DNA of 64,000 bases, taken from contig NZ_LMDG01000012.1 of NCBI RefSeq assembly GCF_001426265.1, positions 310,001 through 374,000 on the forward strand. The letters run 5' to 3'. The position numbers were made by a program, and so were the translations under genes. Numbering within the stretch: position 1 is the stretch's first letter; the number at the start of each line of letters is the position of its first letter. Origin of the DNA: Rhizobium sp. Root1220. GTDB lineage: Bacteria; Pseudomonadota; Alphaproteobacteria; Rhizobiales; Rhizobiaceae. The notes beneath the pieces were generated by a model. That model saw only the letters and a list, made by a program, of their open reading frames with translations. It did not search any database and was not told the origin of the DNA. Shown in pieces: positions 60,979 to 64,000 of the stretch.

Positions 60979-61863
60979 TTACTCACTTCTCGGCGTAGCC
61001 TTACCGGCCATCAGGCCTGCGAAATTGAAAAGCTTGGGATCGAGCAGGTGGGAAGGGTTCACGTGCGACAGGGCGCGCAGCATCGTATCCTTGCGCCCCG
61101 GCATGCGCCGCTCGATGTCGGCAAGCATGTCCTTCATCGCATTGCGCTGCAGCCCATCCTGGGATCCGCAAAGATCACAGGGAATGATCGGGAATTGCAT
61201 GGCAGCCGCGAATTTCGCCATATCGTCTTCGGCGCAATAGGCGAGCGGCCGAAGGACCATGAGATTGCCTTCGTCATTCAGGAGCTTCGCCGGCATTGAG
61301 GCAAGACGCCCGCCATGGAAGAAGTTCATAAAGAAGGTTTCGAGAATATCCTCGCGGTGATGGCCGAGCACCAGTGCGTCACAACCCTCTTCCCGGGCGA
61401 TCCGATAGAGATTGCCCCGACGCAGGCGCGAACAGAGCGAGCAGTATGTTCCGCCCGCAGGCACCTTCTCCTTCACGATCGAATAGGTGTCTCGATACTC
61501 GATACGGTGCTTTACGCCGATCCGCGTGAGGTATTCTGGCAGAATATGCTTCGGAAAGTTTGGCTGCCCCTGATCGAGATTGCAGGCGATCAGCTCTACG
61601 GGCAGCAAGCCGCGCCACTGCAGGTCCAGCAGCAGCGCCAGCAGCCCGTAGGAATCCTTGCCGCCCGAGACGCCGATCAGCCAGCGCTTCTGGCCGTTGA
61701 GCATGCCGAAATCATCGAACGCCTGCCTCATCTGGCGCAGCAGGCGCTTCCGCAACTTGTTGAACGAGACGGAGCCTGGCGCATCCGCAAAAAGCGCATG
61801 CGCGATGCCACCCTCGGTTTCCACCGTCTCCAGTTCATCGGCAATGTTCGCTGCGATGTTCAT
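60979..61863 (-). CDS. ttcA: tRNA 2-thiocytidine synthetase TtcA
   Basis: A 294-residue PP-loop ATPase that converts cytidine 32 in certain tRNAs to 2-thiocytidine using an Fe-S cluster. The PP-loop is SGGKDS at 66-71. Cluster cysteines are C141 and C144 ([11 protein letters not shown]) and C229 and C232 (CDLCGS). The start is either ATG at 61863 or a TTG four codons upstream. It is a client of the Fe-S assembly genes elsewhere in the window. Confidence 0.95.
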   Translation of the reverse strand: MNIAANIADELETVETEGGIAHALFADAPGSVSFNKLRKRLLRQMRQAFDDFGMLNGQKRWLIGVSGGKDSYGLLALLLDLQWRGLLPVELIACNLDQGQPNFPKHILPEYLTRIGVKHRIEYRDTYSIVKEKVPAGGTYCSLCSRLRRGNLYRIAREEGCDALVLGHHREDILETFFMNFFHGGRLASMPAKLLNDEGNLMVLRPLAYCAEDDMAKFAAAMQFPIIPCDLCGSQDGLQRNAMKDMLADIERRMPGRKDTMLRALSHVNPSHLLDPKLFNFAGLMAGKATPRSE

Positions 61864-61921
61864 TTTTTTGTCCAATCAGAGTCTGATCTGCTCTAGCAGA
61901 AAGGCGCAGCGCAACACAGCA

Positions 61922-62851
61922 TCAATCGCCGAAAACCGACCATCCCGTGCGCGCTGCCAGCATCTCCAGTGCGACGGCGCCGAGTTGCGAGTTTCCAACC
62001 TTGTTCAGCCCAGGCGACCAGACCGCCATTGACGCAATCCCGGGCGCAACGGCAAAAATCCCGCCGCCGACACCGCTCTTCCCAGGAAGACCGACGTGAT
62101 AGGCAAAGTCGCCGGATCCATCGTAGTGACCGCAAGTGAGCATCAGCGCGTTTATGCGCCGCGCCCGCTTCGGCGAAACGACCGACAAGCCCGCCACCGG
62201 ATTGCTGCCCCGCGCCGCCAGAAACAATCCTGCTTTTGCAAGCTGTTGGCATGTCATCGACAGCGCACATTGGTGGAAGTACACGCCGAGCACATGCTCG
62301 ACCGGATGGTCGAGGTTGCCGTAGGACCTCATGAAATTCGCAAGCGCGAAGTTGCGAAAACCCGTCCGAGTTTCGGACTTTGCGACCTTGCCGTCGATCG
62401 TGACGGAATCGTCGTCCGCGAGATAGCGCACGAACCGCAGCAACTCTCCAATCGCTTCGCGTGGCGCGTGCCCCGACATGACGACGTCGCTGACGGCGAT
62501 CGCGCCGGCGTTGATGAAGGGGTTGCGCGGGATACCGGCTTCCTGTTCGAGCTGCACGATCGAATTGAAGGCAGACCCGGAAGGCTCACGCCCGACCCGC
62601 TTCCATAATTGCTCGCCGACCTTGCCCAGCGCCAGCGTCAGCATGAAAACCTTGGATATGCTCTGGATGGAGAACGGTACGGCCGTATCGCCGACACTGT
62701 AGACTCCGCCGTCGACCGTCGTGACCGTCAACCCGAACTGCTTTGGATCGACCTTGGCAAGCTCCGGTATGTAATCCGCCACCTTGCCCTCGCCGATCCT
62801 CGGCGCGAGCTCCGCGTAGATGCCGTCGAGGACTGCCTGCAAATCCGTCAT
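61922..62851 (-). CDS. glsA: glutaminase
   Basis: A 309-residue glutaminase of the serine-dependent beta-lactamase-like family, hydrolysing glutamine to glutamate and ammonia. The catalytic SxxK is S64-I-S-K67 in [11 protein letters not shown]; other marks are [29 protein letters not shown], and the C-terminal [14 protein letters not shown] at 62851 has GGAG eight bases before; the ATG two codons upstream is too near it. The upstream terminator at 62871-62894 implies its own promoter or readthrough from rpsD. Confidence 0.95.
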   Translation of the reverse strand: MTDLQAVLDGIYAELAPRIGEGKVADYIPELAKVDPKQFGLTVTTVDGGVYSVGDTAVPFSIQSISKVFMLTLALGKVGEQLWKRVGREPSGSAFNSIVQLEQEAGIPRNPFINAGAIAVSDVVMSGHAPREAIGELLRFVRYLADDDSVTIDGKVAKSETRTGFRNFALANFMRSYGNLDHPVEHVLGVYFHQCALSMTCQQLAKAGLFLAARGSNPVAGLSVVSPKRARRINALMLTCGHYDGSGDFAYHVGLPGKSGVGGGIFAVAPGIASMAVWSPGLNKVGNSQLGAVALEMLAARTGWSVFGD

Positions 62852-62870
62852 TATCATCTCTCCAGATAAC

Positions 62871-62894
62871 AAAAAAGCCGCCCCGAGAGGCGGC
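62871..62894 (-). terminator. rho-independent terminator of rpsD
   Basis: Arms GCCGCC and GGCGGC around CCGAGA; on the minus strand it runs into a six-base T-tract. It lies 20 bases before the glsA start. Confidence 0.88.
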
Positions 62895-62921
62895 CTTTCC
62901 GTATGCGAAAACGCCTCGCGA

Positions 62922-63539
62922 TTAACGCGAATAGAATTCGACCACCAGATGCGGTTCCATGATGACGGCATAAGGCACGTCAGCGAGAGCCGGTACACGA
63001 GCGAAAGTAGCAACCATCTTGTTGTGGTCGACTTCGATGTACTCGGGAACGTCGCGTTCAGCCAGGCCAACCGATTCAAGAACCGAAACGAGCTGCTTGG
63101 ACTTCTGACGCACTTCGATGACGTCGCCGGCCTTGCAACGGTAAGAACCGATGTTGACGCGGACGCCGTTCACAGTCACGTGGCCGTGGTTTACGAACTG
63201 GCGTGCAGCGAAAACGGTCGGAACGAACTTGGCGCGGTAGACGATCGCGTCCAGGCGGGATTCCAGAAGACCGATGAGGTTTTCCGAAGTGTCGCCCTTG
63301 CGGCGGTCGGCTTCAGCGAAGATCGCGCGGAACTGCTTCTCGCGCAGGTCACCGTAGTAACCCTTCAGCTTCTGCTTGGCGCGCAGCTGCACACCGAAGT
63401 CCGAAAGCTTGCCCTTGCGACGCTGGCCGTGCTGGCCCGGGCCGTATTCGCGACGGTTCACCGGGGACTTAGGACGACCCCAGATGTTTTCGCCCATACG
63501 GCGGTCAATTTTGTACTTGGACGATTCGCGCTTGCTCAT
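62922..63539 (-). CDS. rpsD: 30S ribosomal protein S4
   Basis: Ribosomal protein uS4 (205 aa), an early assembly protein that binds 16S rRNA and can act as a repressor of its own operon. The N-terminal [22 protein letters not shown] and the S4 domain [28 protein letters not shown] are as expected. ATG at 63539 has AAAGGA in front and gives the standard length; the open frame extending further upstream is not coding. Confidence 0.98.
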   Translation of the reverse strand: MSKRESSKYKIDRRMGENIWGRPKSPVNRREYGPGQHGQRRKGKLSDFGVQLRAKQKLKGYYGDLREKQFRAIFAEADRRKGDTSENLIGLLESRLDAIVYRAKFVPTVFAARQFVNHGHVTVNGVRVNIGSYRCKAGDVIEVRQKSKQLVSVLESVGLAERDVPEYIEVDHNKMVATFARVPALADVPYAVIMEPHLVVEFYSR

Positions 63540-63713
63540 CGTATTTCCTTTCAGAATGTTACGGCTGTTTGTTACCAAACAGCTCGAAGGAAACACGCCC
63601 TCCTTTGGCCCCTTTTTGGGAGGCCCGACAGGATTTTCCGGTTTCGCGAACTGGAAAGATCCACGGGACATGTCAAATGAAACACGGGACATTGCTGCCC
63701 CGTGCTGGCGCGG

Positions 63714-63742
63714 TCTTTAGGAGGAAGCCGCTGGAATGTCAA
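63714..63742 (-). promoter_or_regulatory. candidate promoter of rpsD
   Basis: On the minus strand TTGACA (63737-63742), a 17-base spacer and TAAAGA (63714-63719), about 175 bases before the start. The -35 is perfect, the -10 weak. Nothing else is seen in the 256-base gap. Confidence 0.4.
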
Positions 63743-63795
63743 ACACATTCCGCGCCAACCGATCAAAGCCGCTCGATTTTCGAGTCCGCACGACC

Positions 63796-64000
63796 CTACT
63801 TCATGCCGACCGTTTCGATCTTCAGACCGAGCGCGTCGCTGATCGTATAGAAAAGATCCGTCTGGTCCGTAAGACCGCTGACATTGGCAGCACGCGGGCC
63901 GTAGGCGGCGATACGCAGCTGGGCGCCTGTGTGGCCCTGGTCGTTCTCGTCATCCGAGTTGCCGTAGCTGACGGCCATGACCGCGCCATCCTTGGTCATC
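63796..64000 (-). CDS. alkaline phosphatase, 3' end
   Basis: Only the C-terminal 67 residues are in the window; the gene starts beyond the right edge. [37 protein letters not shown] is the C-terminus of PhoA-type alkaline phosphatases, with the histidine of the zinc site in GHTG. The catalytic serine lies outside the window. The enzyme is normally periplasmic and hydrolyses phosphate monoesters under phosphate limitation. Confidence 0.88.
   Translation of the reverse strand, partial: MTKDGAVMAVSYGNSDDENDQGHTGAQLRIAAYGPRAANVSGLTDQTDLFYTISDALGLKIETVGMK

Noticed and set aside
63648..63676. Second TTGACA upstream of rpsD as a promoter
   Set aside because: At 17 bases' spacing the -10 reads CAGTTC, which does not resemble a sigma-70 box.

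Overview
The window is ordinary, gene-dense chromosome of a GC-rich alphaproteobacterium, most likely a member of the Rhizobiaceae (Rhizobium / Ensifer / Agrobacterium group). The evidence is the gene content: DUF982, DUF1127, ATP12, a sufB-C-D-S operon with an additional IscS-like desulfurase, separate purS and purQ genes, and a tandem glycine riboswitch before gcvTHP. GGAAC-type stress-promoter elements and an Irr-box-like site point the same way. I see no tRNA, rRNA, insertion sequence, prophage or CRISPR array. Both ends cut through genes: a class III alcohol dehydrogenase on the left and an alkaline phosphatase on the right.

Layout. 1-2.8 kb: glutathione-dependent formaldehyde detoxification (frmA end, gfa, a DUF188 gene, fghA). 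2.9-8.4 kb, minus strand: DoxX, acyl-CoA carboxylase beta subunit, a lipoprotein, then an rluC-type/HAD/ATP12 operon and crcB. 8.5-13.5 kb: glycine riboswitch and the glycine cleavage system gcvT-gcvH-gcvP. 13.7-15.8 kb: DUF982, a histidine phosphatase, a LysE exporter. 15.9-22.9 kb, minus strand: a seven-gene Fe-S assembly operon with an Irr-box-like operator over its promoter. 23-34 kb: alpha/beta hydrolase, anmK, tyrS, a giant AsmA-like protein, peroxiredoxin, M23 peptidase, DEAD-box helicase, NUDIX. 34-39.7 kb, minus strand: a seven-gene operon resembling the maturation part of aerobic CO dehydrogenase clusters (flavin reductase, MoxR ATPase, VWA protein, split XdhC, MoeA/MocA fusion, TfoX) with no molybdo-enzyme subunits beside it. 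39.8-45.7 kb: a periplasmic binding protein, rpe, a membrane protein, purB, an iron-permease-family protein, DUF2189, a serine hydrolase. 45.7-48.4 kb: a candidate small RNA and a GGDEF/EAL protein. 48.6-57.4 kb: purC-purS-purQ, purL, bolA, grxD with several interposed genes. 57.5-64 kb: tandem MFS exporters, inositol monophosphatase family, ttcA, glsA, rpsD, alkaline phosphatase end.

The observation I consider most worth following is the 422-base gap at 45655-46076. It holds a GGAAC-N18-TT element of the EcfG/RpoE2 general-stress type, then about 100 bases that fold into three successive hairpins. The second hairpin keeps G-U pairs, the third is a strong terminator, and all three loops carry the same pentamer GCCCT. 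A second GGAAC-N18-TT element follows directly and points at the GGDEF/EAL gene. This looks like a stress-induced regulatory RNA next to a cyclic-di-GMP gene. Expression and the RNA family remain to be tested.

Several modules fit together. Iron-sulfur metabolism is represented by the suf operon, bolA and the CGFS glutaredoxin, and its clients here include TtcA. Purine synthesis is spread over purB, purC/S/Q and purL. Glycine cleavage feeds one-carbon units towards purines, and the formaldehyde pathway removes one-carbon toxicity.
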